Assembly (NCBI GenBank): GCA_015680905.1
Contig: CM027382.1
Coordinates: 5,146,001-5,210,000 of the forward strand
From: Coptis chinensis
Lineage: Eukaryota > Streptophyta > Magnoliopsida > Ranunculales > Ranunculaceae
Direction of reading: 5' to 3'
Length of the DNA: 64,000 nucleotides
Shown: positions 38,136 through 48,166 of the stretch, one piece after another
Layout of the letters: each line of letters starts with the position of its first letter
Numbering within the stretch: position 1 is the first letter of the stretch
Notes under the pieces: generated by a model
Database searches by the model: none
The model's input: the letters and a program-made list of their open reading frames with translations, nothing else
What the model was told of the DNA's origin: nothing
Translations under genes and position numbers: made by a program

Positions 38136-38262
38136 AATCGGCATCGAAATTTGGCTCAGGAATGTTTCTTCTTGTTCAAGTTGTTCTCTTGTTGGATTTC
38201 GTTCACGGATGGAACGACGCATAGGTTAAAAAAGATGATCAAGCAATTCTGGTTAACAAATA
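38136..38262 (+). pseudogene. SERINC/TMS membrane protein exon
   Basis: After an acceptor (TTTCTATAAATGCAG) the reading ESASKFGSGMFLLVQVVLLL then DFVHGWNDA matches the conserved transmembrane segment and VHGWND motif of the SERINC family of multi-pass membrane proteins. The usual next residues (W-V-KDEQFW) follow only after a stop and a frame change, as KKDEQFW-type residues. It is the third recognisable gene piece in the same plus orientation inside Helitron X. Confidence 0.8.
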
Positions 38263-38629
38263 ATTATCAACATGGGCACTAATGGAAAAGTTATGTATCC
38301 TATCAGTTGGATATAGACTCAAATTCACATGGTTTGTTTTTACTGTTTGTTCTTGGGTGTGAACAAAATGAACATTGTTTTAAACCAAACAAATAATACC
38401 ATTTCAATCTACTACTCAATGTTCGCTTTGGTGGAGATAGTAGCACATAGAAGTAATTACAATATACACAAAACACAATGTCAGCTGCATTTCAAACTTG
38501 TGCACTTAAATAATCACATAGAAGATCAATCTTAATTTAGCATATTATATGATTAAAATATCGGGACCTTCATACTTTGATGAGTGTCAAAAAGCAAATC
38601 GTGATAGAAATAATTCCTACTGAGCAGTC

Positions 38630-38697
38630 TGCCTGTCGACGTGGATACCCTCACAGCGCTCCAAAAAGGACTGCTATTATATATATATATATAAAGA
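38630..38697 (-). mobile_element. 5' end of a further nested Helitron (b)
   Basis: Reverse-strand reading TCTTTATATATATATATATA then ATAGCAGTCCTTTTTGGAGC and GGGTATCCACGT is homologous to the 5' end of Helitron X (39500-39564) and to the interrupted one at 27295-27370. It is followed on the plus strand by T, as expected. Its 3' end should lie somewhere to the left within X; I did not find a second CTAG hairpin, so its length is unknown. Confidence 0.6.
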
Positions 38698-39564
38698 TGT
38701 GGGCTACCATTGGGGATAATGTCATATAAACTTATTGGAACATTGATATATAAAGTGAATTGAAGGCAGAACTTATTCTCCACTAATATAAATTAACTTT
38801 AGCAGCTGATGATAGTATCCAAAAGTCAGACGTTAATTTAGTTCTTGTATTTGGAAAGGCATTGTAAAAGAATCGTACCATTGACAACCCAATCACTCCC
38901 ATAAAATTTAAGCAGCAACATATAATTAAAAACCACCAAAGAACCAATTATAAGCACAACAAACTATCGAAAACATGCAAAATAATAAATGTGTACTAAA
39001 AAGAAAACACCGTATTAGAAACAATAAGCATCAGTCAATATTTAGTCCAACAAAAAACTACAAATTACAAACTAAATTAGACCAATAAAAAAAATTGACC
39101 TGGGTCTTACGAATTGAAGGGCTCTTAATTCCTTCGGGGCAAGCCATGTAGCTGTTGAACGTTGTCCCATTACATATAGATGGTAGGTTTAGGATTACCT
39201 ACTTGTGATGCCATACTTTAAAACTTGTCCAATTTGAAGACAAAAAAAGAAGAACTGAGTTGAAGAAGTGTATATGAGAGGGTACTAAGAAATGGTAGTC
39301 ATCAAAATTGAAACTTCGTCGCTTGATTTTAGGTGAAGAAGATGATGTTTGAGAGACGGTGGGTTTTGTTTGATGTGGATTCTTTGTAGAAAAGAAAGGG
39401 TTTTGGTCGGGGTCTTGGGGAAAGAGTATTGGGGATTTGGGGTTTATTAGGAAGAGCGTGGGTCTTTTTAGCAGTTTTTTTTTCCACTTTTTTCGTAATC
39501 CCCCTCCTTACGTGGATAGCCTAATAGAGCTCAAAAAGGGACTACTATTATATATATATGAAGA

Positions 39565-39572
39565 TATAAAGA
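39565..39572 (-). mobile_element. Displaced 5' tip of outer Helitron A
   Basis: TATAAAGA followed by T matches the last bases of the Helitron 5' end at 38690-38697. It is exactly what is missing from the 5' end at 27295-27370. It marks the far side of the Helitron X insertion. Confidence 0.55.
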
Positions 39573-39698
39573 TGGAAAGATGGAAAGGGCTATTGCATTT
39601 CTTGGTTTGGCAAGTCCCTGACACGGTCATTTATTCGCTGGCCCCAAATGTTCTAACAAATCAATATATGTTCTGACAAATCAATATTATTTTGTGAG

Positions 39699-39894
39699 TT
39701 TGTCTACCCCGAGGATATCTTCATAGGGACGAGATCCGAGACCGTTGGATGTGTGATCTAACAGTCCGAAAATCAAAAACAAACTCACATTCTCTCTCTT
39801 CCTTTTTGTTTTTTATTTTCGGACCGTTGGATCACACATCCAACGGTCTCAGAACCCTCATCCCTATGAGGATATTCTCGTGGTTGCCCAAGCC
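39699..39894. mobile_element. Foldback MITE, 196 bp
   Basis: The two halves are inverted copies. AGACCGTTGGATGTGTGATC on the left pairs with GATCACACATCCAACGGTCT on the right, and GAGGATATCTTCATAGGGA pairs with TCCCTATGAGGATATTCTC. The element is flanked by a 13-bp direct repeat ATTATTTTGTGAG (39686-39698 and 39895-39907), longer than any standard target duplication. The family was not identified. Confidence 0.75.
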
Positions 39895-39907
39895 ATTATT
39901 TTGTGAG

Positions 39908-40380
39908 GACATTTGAGTGATGAGACCAGAGGTCTAAAAACAAAGTATCTGACATAAGTTTTTGAAGCTTTTCTTAAATGTTCGCTAGAGTGATTTTGTA
40001 TCACGCTGCTTAAATTTGTCAAACAAATACACTCTTTGGATTGGGCTGGTGGTGGAATGAGACATTTTGGATCTTAGGTGCAAATGTGCGACCTCGATCG
40101 ATTGATAAATGATAAGTGATAACTAGAGTTAACCAAGCACCTAAAATCCGAATAATATGTGGTCGTGACTCGCGAGACGCTTGCAGGTCGAGAGATGCTT
40201 GCAAGATACTTTGCTTTTAAACGCTATGGACCGAAAAATTTTCTAATCAATTAATTTACTCTTAATTTTTCCCATTTGGTAAAACTTCTTTCCGTTACTA
40301 CCATTTGAACGACCCAAAGGGCAATCATGCATTAAGTTTTATAAGGTACAAGGCTTTTTGCGGTTTATTGTTTTTGGCCC
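39908..40380. other. No recognised gene
   Basis: Sequence between the foldback MITE and the region upstream of the UGT pseudogene. It contains TCGCGAGACGCTTGCAGG-type repeats near 40170-40205, where AGACGCTTGCAGG is followed by AGATGCTTGCAAG. No coding sequence was recognised. Confidence 0.35.
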
Positions 40381-40383
40381 TTA

Positions 40384-40620
40384 GAGCATCTCTAGGTGAA
40401 GCCATGAAGGTATCAAGTGTCAATTTGACTCCACCATTTAAAATTTCGGCAAAATTTATTTCTAGGTGGAGACAAATATAGAGGCATTAAATGTCTAGCT
40501 GCATCCGTAGAGACAAATTTGTTGTTTTGGATATGGATGCAGTGTAACATCCTGGGAGTGACGAGTGGGGTTTTTTTTAGAACAACTCTAGCTACTTTTT
40601 TAGGCAAAACAAAATTTTAA
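40384..40620. mobile_element. Degraded Tourist-like MITE
   Basis: Begins TTAGAGCATCTCTAGGTG, the same terminus as the intact Tourist MITE at 25883, preceded by a TTA-type target. An internal TTTCTAGGTGGAG (40460) echoes the terminus. The right end is only hinted at by CAACTCTAGCTAC near 40585-40600. The exact end is not clear. Confidence 0.5.
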
Positions 40621-40900
40621 TAATTTAAAAAAATTAACTTAGGATCCACTTTTAATGAAAAAAATATTTAATAGATCCCACTATTAACTAGATTTGCTTT
40701 TGCCACTTCTGCCACTTAGAGAGGTTAGACTGTTAGAGCGGAATGGTAGAAGCCCAGCATGGCAGGGTGCCATACCAATATTCATTCCTATCCGTGTACC
40801 GCGAATTTATATAAAATTTCCAGCTTTTCTCTGTAAAAAAAAAATCGAAGCAAGCAACGTATCCACACCAAACAAACTCACTCTAGAGCAACTTTTGGTG

Positions 40901-42254
40901 ATGGATCAAACTTCAGAATCTGTTCAACTTGAAGTGATCTTCATACCATTCCTAGCTCCTGGCCATATGATTCCCATGGTAAACATAGCTAGGCTTTTTG
41001 CAACTCACGGAGTAAATGCTACTATCATTACTACCACCTTTGCCTCTATCCAATTCCATAAGGCCTTTACACAAGAGCTAAAATCAGGTAACAAAATTAC
41101 CATTCACACAGTACTATCAGAAGAAGAGAGTGCCTCGCCACAAGGAACAACTGGTGAAGCTTCCTTTTCCAAGGTGACAGATTTAATTGTTTTGATGGCA
41201 ATGCTTCAACCAAAGATTGAACAAGTCATCAGACAACGCCGTCCCCACTGTATCGTTTCTGACATGTTCTGTGCTTGGACTTCTGATATAGCCATCTCCC
41301 TTGGTATTCCTAGACTTGTTTTTTATGGGGTTAGCTACTTGGCTCATTGTTGTACGGAGATTGTTACTGGAGTCCCTCCTGGTTCAGAGGATCCCTATGT
41401 TATTCCAGGCCTTCCGGACAAGATAGAGTTCTTAAGATCACAATTGCATTTCAATGTTAAAACCCTAACGATGTGGTATGATTTCCTTCATGAACTTAGG
41501 GAGGCAGATAAGAAGAGTTTTGGTGTCTTGGTGAACAGTTTCTATTAAATTATACCAAGTTAACTGGAACTAATACATGGCACATAGGGCCATTGCATCA
41601 CATTATCAAGAGATTCAATGTAGAGAAGGCTGATGATGTCAATACTGACGGGCATAATAGTTGTTTGAGTTGGCTTAATACCAAGAAGCACAATTCTGTT
41701 ATGTATATTAGTTTTGGGAGCATGGCAAAATGTAGTTCAGCTCAACTTCTGGAAATTGCATCCGGTCTCGAAGCTTCAGGACACCCCTTCATTTGGGTTG
41801 TTAGAGAGGGTGAGACAACGGTGGGTGAGATAACATTGTTGCCAGAAGGATTGGAGGAAAGAATGACGGAAGGGGACAAGGGGTTGATAATAAAAGGATG
41901 GGCACCACAAATGCTCATCTTGGAACATCCAGCTGTTGGTGGTTTTGGCCAATCACCGCCGAACAATTCTACAATGAAAAGGTTATTACTAAGGTGCTTA
42001 AGATTGGCGTGGAAGTGGGCGTTGAGAAATGGTGTGAGATGACGGTTGAACAAAGTTACTTTGTTACAAGGGGTAAAATAGAGAAGGTGGTAATTCGGTT
42101 GATGGGTGTTAATGAAGTAGCAGATGAGAGGAGAAAGCGTGCTAAGGAGTATGGTCAGATGGCCAAGAGGGCTGTGGAAGATGGTGGCTCGTCTTATGTT
42201 CATCTCGTCTCTCTTATAGACAATCTCAAATCCCTGCCATCTTCCAAAAAATAG
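40901..42254 (+). pseudogene. UGT73-like glycosyltransferase, broken in two places
   Basis: A single-exon family-1 UDP-glycosyltransferase. The start at 40901 gives the usual N-terminus: MDQTSESVQLEVIFIPFLAP, then GHMIPMVNIARLFATHGVNA with the conserved His of the acceptor site. The frame breaks after LVNSFY (41547), where about eight codons expected in this family are missing, and resumes at TWHIGPLHHIIKRF. SWLNTKKHNSVMYISFGSMA and the start of the PSPG box, GWAPQMLILEHPAVGGF, follow. Here about 20 codons, including the HCGWNS core that binds the sugar nucleotide, are deleted with a second frame change. The reading continues as WPITAEQFYNEKVITK to the native end SLPSSKK. The enzyme group glucosylates small molecules such as phenolics and triterpenoids. 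Without the HCGWNS core this copy cannot be active. Confidence 0.9.
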
Positions 42255-42637
42255 ATCTATACTCCCTATTGTTCGTTCTTCTAGTTATCATATTGTTGTT
42301 CTTGCTGGAGTGGTGCATTGCTCATTGGTGGTGCAAGTGTGCAAATGTGCAATTGTTGTTATCCCAATTCAATTCTGGGACAAATAAACAGTCTTTAGAG
42401 TAGCCAGTATGGTAGTACTAAAGTAGGAGTTGTAATTCTCGCCATTAACGATGCAATTTTTTTTTCGATAGAAGGTCATTCACGATGCATAAACAGGCAC
42501 ACCACCAATTGTGTACATACAATTGCTCTATCGAAAAAAAAATGTACTTACAATTGCATAAAGCCATGGTAAAACATCAACAATGTAAATATGTAATTAC
42601 ATTTTTAGTACTTACCCAATGGCTAAATCTATTCCAC
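42255..42637. other. Downstream of UGT pseudogene, no gene
   Basis: AT-rich 3' flank. Contains an inverted pair, CAATTTTTTTTTCGATAGAA (42450) against GCTCTATCGAAAAAAAAATG (42525), possibly a small foldback. Otherwise nothing. Confidence 0.4.
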
Positions 42638-42751
42638 TTCTTAAAGGGAAGCGACTACAACACATGGCCAATACATAAATTTTTAACGAAGTCGCACCTG
42701 ATTGGTTTGAGATCATGACGTGGCACTAAAGAGAAACTAATATCTCTCAAG

Positions 42752-43035
42752 TAGGGCAGGGATTGGGTCGGGTTCGGGTCGGATATGACTATATCCAAAT
42801 CCGAATCTGAATATTTTCACAATATCCGAACCCGAACAAAATTGAAATTTAATATCCGAATCCGACTCGAACCTGACCGACCCGATCGGATAACACTAAA
42901 AATTTTTAAAAAAAAAAAAAAAAAACCCAAATTTTTTTATCCAAACCCGACATATCCGAACCCGAACCCAACCCGAATCCGATGTATTCGGTAATTGGGT
43001 CGGATTTGGGTCTACCCGACCCGATTCCTGCCCTA
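42752..43035. mobile_element. hAT-like MITE nested in the MULE left arm
   Basis: Termini TAGGGCAGGGATTGGGTCGG and CCGACCCGATTCCTGCCCTA are inverted repeats of hAT type. The flanks CTCTCAAG and CTCACCAG match at six of eight positions, fitting a slightly decayed 8-bp target duplication. The interior is rich in CCGAACCCGA and CGGGTCGG motifs. Non-coding. Confidence 0.75.
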
Positions 43036-43862
43036 CTCACCAGTGAATGAACTGAATATTAAGGGAAAAAAACAGTAAAGTGAAGTAAGAGTCTCTCTCT
43101 TCTCTTTCCTAAAGTACTTGTTAAAACATTCCCAACTCTCCTCTCTTTATTTATTTTCATTAATAATTTGGGGGTTTTAGAAGAAAGTCATGGGGGATGC
43201 CTATATAGTATACTAGGATTACTAGCGACAAATTTCCAACTTTCTCAAATTTCACATAAGAAGATTTTGATAGTGTTTCGTTTGACCAATTTCCTACTGC
43301 TTTTTCAAATTTCACAAAAGAAGATTTCGATAGGTTTTCAAAAGAGTTAGGCTCGCTTACTAATTTTGAAGACCCTATGGTCACATAAGTTAATATGCTT
43401 GCTGCCCATGAAGAAGATAATGTACAAGAATTAGAAGTTTGTGATGTGGAAGGATATGAGTTCGAAGAGGATGATGCGGACGAAATGGTTACAATGGATT
43501 TATTTTAATGATATTATGTTGTGTTGGTATTGAAACATATCGTCAATCAAGATTTAGTGTTCGACAATATATATATATGGTTTTAATAAATATCAATAAT
43601 ACTTAACTTTTTTTTAATGATTACTGCTTATGCATATATGATTGTTGATCTGTATGAATATATTGATTAAGACAATCATAGTCTGCTTCCATAAATAATT
43701 GACAAAATAGCTTCAGTTCACACAACAAAAATGATGAAATAGGATTTTACTCTTTATTTTTTGTAAAAAAGAAAATGGTGAAAAGAGAGAAGAACGAGAG
43801 ATAGAAATGGAGGAAAGAGATACTTTTACTTCACTTTACTGTTTTTTTCCCTTATTAATAGA

Positions 43863-44972
43863 GTCTTGTTACTACCATATCCCATATTGTGTTGGGCAGA
43901 CCTTGAGTTGTGTCGGGGTCTGCCTATTGTGTTGGGCACAACTTGACTCCATACACCCCCAACCAAAATACCCATAAACCGTATAACCGGCAAATACCAG
44001 TTCCATAAAAAACCAGTTTCATCTCCATGTTTACCACACCGTTTACAGCTTCATCTTCATAAAAAACACACCGTTTACCACTGTTTGTGTTTTTTTATGT
44101 TCAAATCCTAAAACGACATGGCCACACCGTTTGAAATAAGTCCCAAATGGTGTGGACACACCGGTAAAGAGGCCAAAAAACAGAACTCTATGTTTTTCCA
44201 AGTTCAAATCCCAAACGATATGCCTACGCCGTGTGGACTAAGTCCCAAACGGTGTGGCTACACCAGTAAAGAGGCCAAAAAACAAAACTTTATATTTTTC
44301 CAAGTTCAAATCCCAAACAATATGACAACACCGTTTGGGACTTAGTTCAAACGGTGTAGCCATATCATTGGGGACTTACTCCAAACGGTAAGTTTTTTTT
44401 TTCTAAGTCCAAATCCCAAACGACATGACCACATCGTTTTGGACTCACTCCAGACGGTGTGACCAGACCGTTTGATGTGCAAAACGAACGACCTAGCCGG
44501 GTCATTTAAGCCTAGGGTGTTCGAATTTTCTCTTTCAACCCTATATATCACTGTACACATGCTTAATTACGTTTAATTTAGATTTACCTTATTCTTATTA
44601 AATGTATCATCATCCATTCCTCTATTTTCTTCACTTGGAACTTGTTCTATATTTTCTTCTTGAATGGAGTCATGATGCATTACATTTTCTTCTTCATCTT
44701 CATGTTCTAAAATAGGGTTGGGCTCTTCCATTAGTGTTTAGTGTTAGTGTTATGATATAGTTTTCTTTAGGGTTTAAGGGTTTAAGGTTTTTTATGGTGG
44801 AAGAGAAGAGAATAGAAGAGAAGGGCTGAAAAGGTTGCAACAAGTCAAATTCACGTTGGTTTGGGAGGTGCCCAACACAAAACAACTTTTAGGGCCAATG
44901 ACACATTTGTAATAATTATTTTTGTTTTTGGGGTCTGCCTAACACAATATGGGGTCCGGTAGTAACGAATAC
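43863..44972. mobile_element. TIR element A (1.11 kb) nested in the MULE right arm
   Basis: Terminal repeats GTTACTACCATATCCCATAT and the reverse of ATATGGGGTCCGGTAGTAAC, followed by TGTGTTGGGCAGACC, lie at the ends. An 8-bp target duplication TATTAATA is present at 43855-43862 and 44973-44980. The interior repeats CCAAACG(A/G)(C/T)-(G)TG-CCACACCG(T)TTGG-type palindromic blocks about ten times. It is the same family as the element at 50197-50978. Probably a non-autonomous MULE or hAT relative; the 8-bp duplication and long repeats do not settle which. The open frames inside arise from the repeated blocks. Confidence 0.8.
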
Positions 44973-45183
44973 CTATTAATATTCGGCTCATTATTCACTC
45001 GTGAGATATTAGTTTCTCTTTAGTGCCACATCATCATCCCAAGCCAATCAGGTCCTGACTTCGTTAAAAATTTATGTACTGGCCACGTGTTGTAGTCGCA
45101 CCCTTCTTAAAGAGGCCTGAGAGCAGCTGGTTAAGCCGTTCGTGCGTACTTGTTTTGTCGTTTTGTGTCTCCTGGCTTTTAGC

Positions 45184-46144
45184 TAGGGGTGGAACTCAGG
45201 CGGATTGGGTCAGGTTGTGGCATAACCTGAGCCCAAACCGAGTTTCAAATGCTTCAACCCGAGCCCGAGACCAAGCCCTAGTCGATCTTTAAATTTTCAG
45301 GCCAAGCCCTAGCCCGACCAATTCAGGTTGAGTCGGGTTAGTCAAACTTCTCTGGGTTTTTTTGGAATTATGAGATAAAAAACACTAAAATAAAAATCTT
45401 CTAAGAGCATCATCAACACGTTTCTATATTTTTTTGTGACACCTCAGCATTTTTAGTCCATCAAAATTCCTAAAAACAAGTCAAGCGCCAACACCGTTTG
45501 GAAAAAATTTGGGGGACGAGAATAGCTATCCCGTTCCAAATTAAATTTGTTTTAGACGGCAAAAGTTGTTCGTCCCTGTTCAAACAAAAGCCCAACGGTA
45601 CAAAATCGAGCCATTTAAAAAAAAAAAAAAAAATGCTGGACTGCAAAACTTGTCCCGTCACACTGTTGGACTGAACAACTAATCCTGTGTGGCTCATTTC
45701 TATATTTCTCACTAATTTGGTCTGGAATTTGAGAATTGTTAGAATAGAAATTGAGTTTTGACAGCACGTTGGGGACGAAAATTGCCAATTTTTTTGTCAA
45801 CTGTCACATTAGAAATAGATTTTAACAATGCATTGATGATGTTCTAATGAAATCAAAGATATTTGATTGTTTGAAAGAGAAACTAACCTTGTTGATTATA
45901 TTATTCTCTCTAAAATAGAGATTCTCAACCTTATTTTTTACAAAAATAGAATGATTGAAAGATATACGTACATATGCACACGGGCTCAAGTTTTTCGGTT
46001 TTTTGATATTCTAACCCGAGTCGGGTTTTGATTTTACAAAACCTGCAAGCCCGGACCACGGATATGACATGTTAGCCCATGACCAACAAAAATCGGGTCT
46101 TAATCCATCGGGCTTGGGCTAACCCGACCCAAGTTCCACCTCTA
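45184..46144. mobile_element. hAT MITE (961 bp) with nested Tourist
   Basis: Termini TAGGGGTGGAACTCAGGCGG and the inverted AGTTCCACCTCTA are typical of hAT. An 8-bp target duplication CTTTTAGC is perfect on both sides (45176-45183 and 46145-46152). The subterminal regions are rich in CAAGCCC and AACCCGA motifs. A Tourist MITE (45405-45844) has inserted in the middle. Removing it leaves a plain MITE of about 520 bp. Confidence 0.9.
45405..45844. mobile_element. Tourist-like MITE nested in the hAT MITE, 440 bp
   Basis: Termini GAGCATCATCAACACGTT and the inverted GCATTGATGATGTTC are flanked by TAA on both sides (45402-45404 and 45845-45847). The target size and terminus fit PIF/Harbinger Tourist elements. 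This is a different subfamily from the one at 25883. Confidence 0.85.
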
Positions 46145-46152
46145 CTTTTAGC

Positions 46153-48160
46153 GCCTCTAATTGTTTTCCTTGTTTTATATGACCCACCCCACATTGCCAT
46201 AGTTTAAACACAATCACTCGATATTCCCTATTTGTTTCAAAAGGGATATGTTAATATGGTGCGGCGTGCGTGCATAATACTTGTTTAGTATTATTATAAG
46301 TATGCAAACCGTTCTACGATCGATATTTAGTATGATTTCTTTAGATTCTAATTGTAAATGATAATTGTAATTATATAGGAGAGACACATCTATTTATTTT
46401 TTAAAACAAAATGGGAGATAATTATGTTATTTAAATGATATTAGAGAGGTTCTTTTAAATTATCAATAATAAAATAAGGTTTGTTTTAATTTCAATATGG
46501 AAAATGGAAATAGCTATTTAATTTAAGTGACATTAGTGAGGTGTTTCTAAATTATTAATAAAAATGGACTTTGTTCAAATTATATGAATAAAAGTGGGGT
46601 TTATTCTAAATTTAGTGAGGGAGGTGTTTCTAAATTAAGTAAATAAGGAGATTTTAAATTGCCTACTCGATATTGGAAAGGGTATTCTGGAAGACCCGGC
46701 TATCATATAGTATAAAGGGTAAGTGTGTTATGGTTGTCTGTCAGTCGGCTTTTATAGAGTGTCACTCGACTTTCATATCAAACCAGGAAACCTCTCACTC
46801 AAATTTTATATTGGCAAATGATAAGGAAAGATTGATCTCTCTAAATTTAGAGCGCACCAAATAGCCACCTATAAGTTTTGGCTCGTATCTCGAGAATGAC
46901 ACTATGACAGACAAAACCAAACCAAACCAAATTTAATATAGAGAATTGAAATGACTTTTAAACCCCTCATCTTCTTCTCCTGATTTAAACATCTTTCACA
47001 AAAGGAAATTCTCATGAAGACGAGAACAGATGGGTTTTGATTATATTTTTATTTAACACAATGGTAGCAAATAATTCATATTTGTTGAAGAATTGAAGAG
47101 ATGCAGAAAATTATAATTTTATTTTGTTTTATAGTACTTTTGTCTTTATTTTTTATTGTTGAACACTTGAACCTACTCACGAAATATTGATGAATTTTAT
47201 CAATACAAATGGATTTTGTGATGTTTTTGTTGATGAATTCTTTCTCTTCTTACATTGATTTTCGTTAAAATTCATTACAAAAAAAGAAAATAACATAGAT
47301 GGATAAGTTATTTTTTAGAGAAAATCTAGTGTGCCAGGAGAAAGAGTGGTGTAGTCAATCGATGCCACTCATCACACCAAAAAGTGTGTGTGTATTTTAT
47401 CATGAAGTAATGTGCAAGGGCCCAGATTCATACGTACCGGTGCAGCAGGCGTATTCTAAAACTGCTATTTTTTTTTATGCAAAATCTATAGTGAGCAAGT
47501 TGTACGTGTGCTCTAGAATCTGAGCCCTCCTATTAACAAAAGATGCGTGTGTACTGCCCCACAAAGTTTTGAATCAAGAGATGAGAATCCAGCACTCAGA
47601 ATCTCTATATTTTTTTATACCACAAAGATGGAGAAGTTGAAGTGTGTTAAAAAGAGAAAGGGGTTAAAGGGTCATTTTGGTATTTATGTCATCTATTTCG
47701 GTCCTTGTGAGTTGCCAATCACCAGGTGAGTTTCCAAATCAAATACGTGGATGAAATCAGCTCCCATCCGACGGCTGATGAAATAGATCTCTCCTTTCCA
47801 TAGAGAGATCAATCTCTCCTTATCAGGACTCTAAACTGCGTTGGACCTTAAAGATTACATAGTAGAACATTCGGTGAATTCCTCACATTGACGCACAGAG
47901 GCGCAAGAATATTAGATGTACTGATAATGGAAAACTGGATATTAGTACCATTTAGAACTGCTTAAAAAAACAAAATCGTAATTCCGTAATTGCTTTTTGA
48001 GCTAAAAGTGCCTATTTACTGCTGGAGTCGACACACATGCAATTGCTCAAGTAAGCAGTTAACGAAAATTGCTTTGTGAAAAGAACCATTTAAAGAAACC
48101 GCAATACAAATTCTAATAAATCCTAAATACTAGAGTTCGTACAACAAGTAATTTTCTTTT
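46153..48160. other. No gene; decayed Helitron-like end and diffuse repeats
   Basis: Near 46270-46330 AAACCGTTCTACGATCGATA resembles a decayed version of the Helitron hairpin end (AAACCCGTTCTATGAACGGG). From 46400 to 46650 similar lines (AGTGAGGTGTTTCTAAATTA) repeat at about 80-110 bp spacing. TGATAAGGAAAGATTGATCT (46819) and AGATCAATCTCTCCTTATCA (47805) form an inverted pair about 1 kb apart. No protein was recognised. Confidence 0.35.
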
Positions 48161-48166
48161 TTCAAT

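Larger units (their letters stand above)
27371..39564 (-). mobile_element. Large Helitron (X), about 12.2 kb, with captured gene pieces
   Basis: Read on the minus strand it starts TCTTCATATATATATAATAG at 39564. It ends with a perfect 8-bp hairpin (ACCCGTTC-ATA-GAACGGGT), a short spacer and CTAG at 27371. The flanks are A at 27370 and T at 39565, the A/T insertion site expected of Helitrons. Joining the flanks restores a complete Helitron 5' terminus (ATTATATATATA + TATAAAGA), which supports these two ends as partners. Inside are a Rep-gene relic, direct repeats, a second Helitron 5' end at 38697, and pieces of several host genes in both orientations. It is non-autonomous as it stands. The main doubt is whether part of the interior belongs to the additional nested element ending at 38697. 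Confidence 0.7.
42647..45103. mobile_element. MULE-type element with long arms and two nested insertions
   Basis: A perfect 9-bp target duplication TTCTTAAAG (42638-42646 and 45104-45112) brackets the element, the size expected of Mutator-like transposons. The arms are long inverted repeats: GGAAGCGACTACAACACATG on the left matches the reverse of CACGTGTTGTAGTCGCACCC on the right. Continuing inward they share ATAAATTTTTAACGAAGTC, GTGGCACTAAAGAGAAACTA and AAGGGAAAAAAACAGTAAAG. The left arm is interrupted by an hAT MITE (42752-43035) and the right arm by another TIR element (43863-44972). Without these the element would be about 1.05 kb. Small open frames in the core (43160-43510) show no transposase. 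The arms pair precisely only when the insertions are removed. Confidence 0.85.

Noticed and set aside
40694-40900. Longer start for the UGT at 40694
   Set aside because: The extra 69 residues have no match to the family. MDQTSESVQLEVIFIPF from 40901 is the usual N-terminus.
44118-44560. Open frames with repeated protein words around 44.1-44.6 kb
   Set aside because: They lie in the repeated palindromic blocks of TIR element A and occur on both strands.
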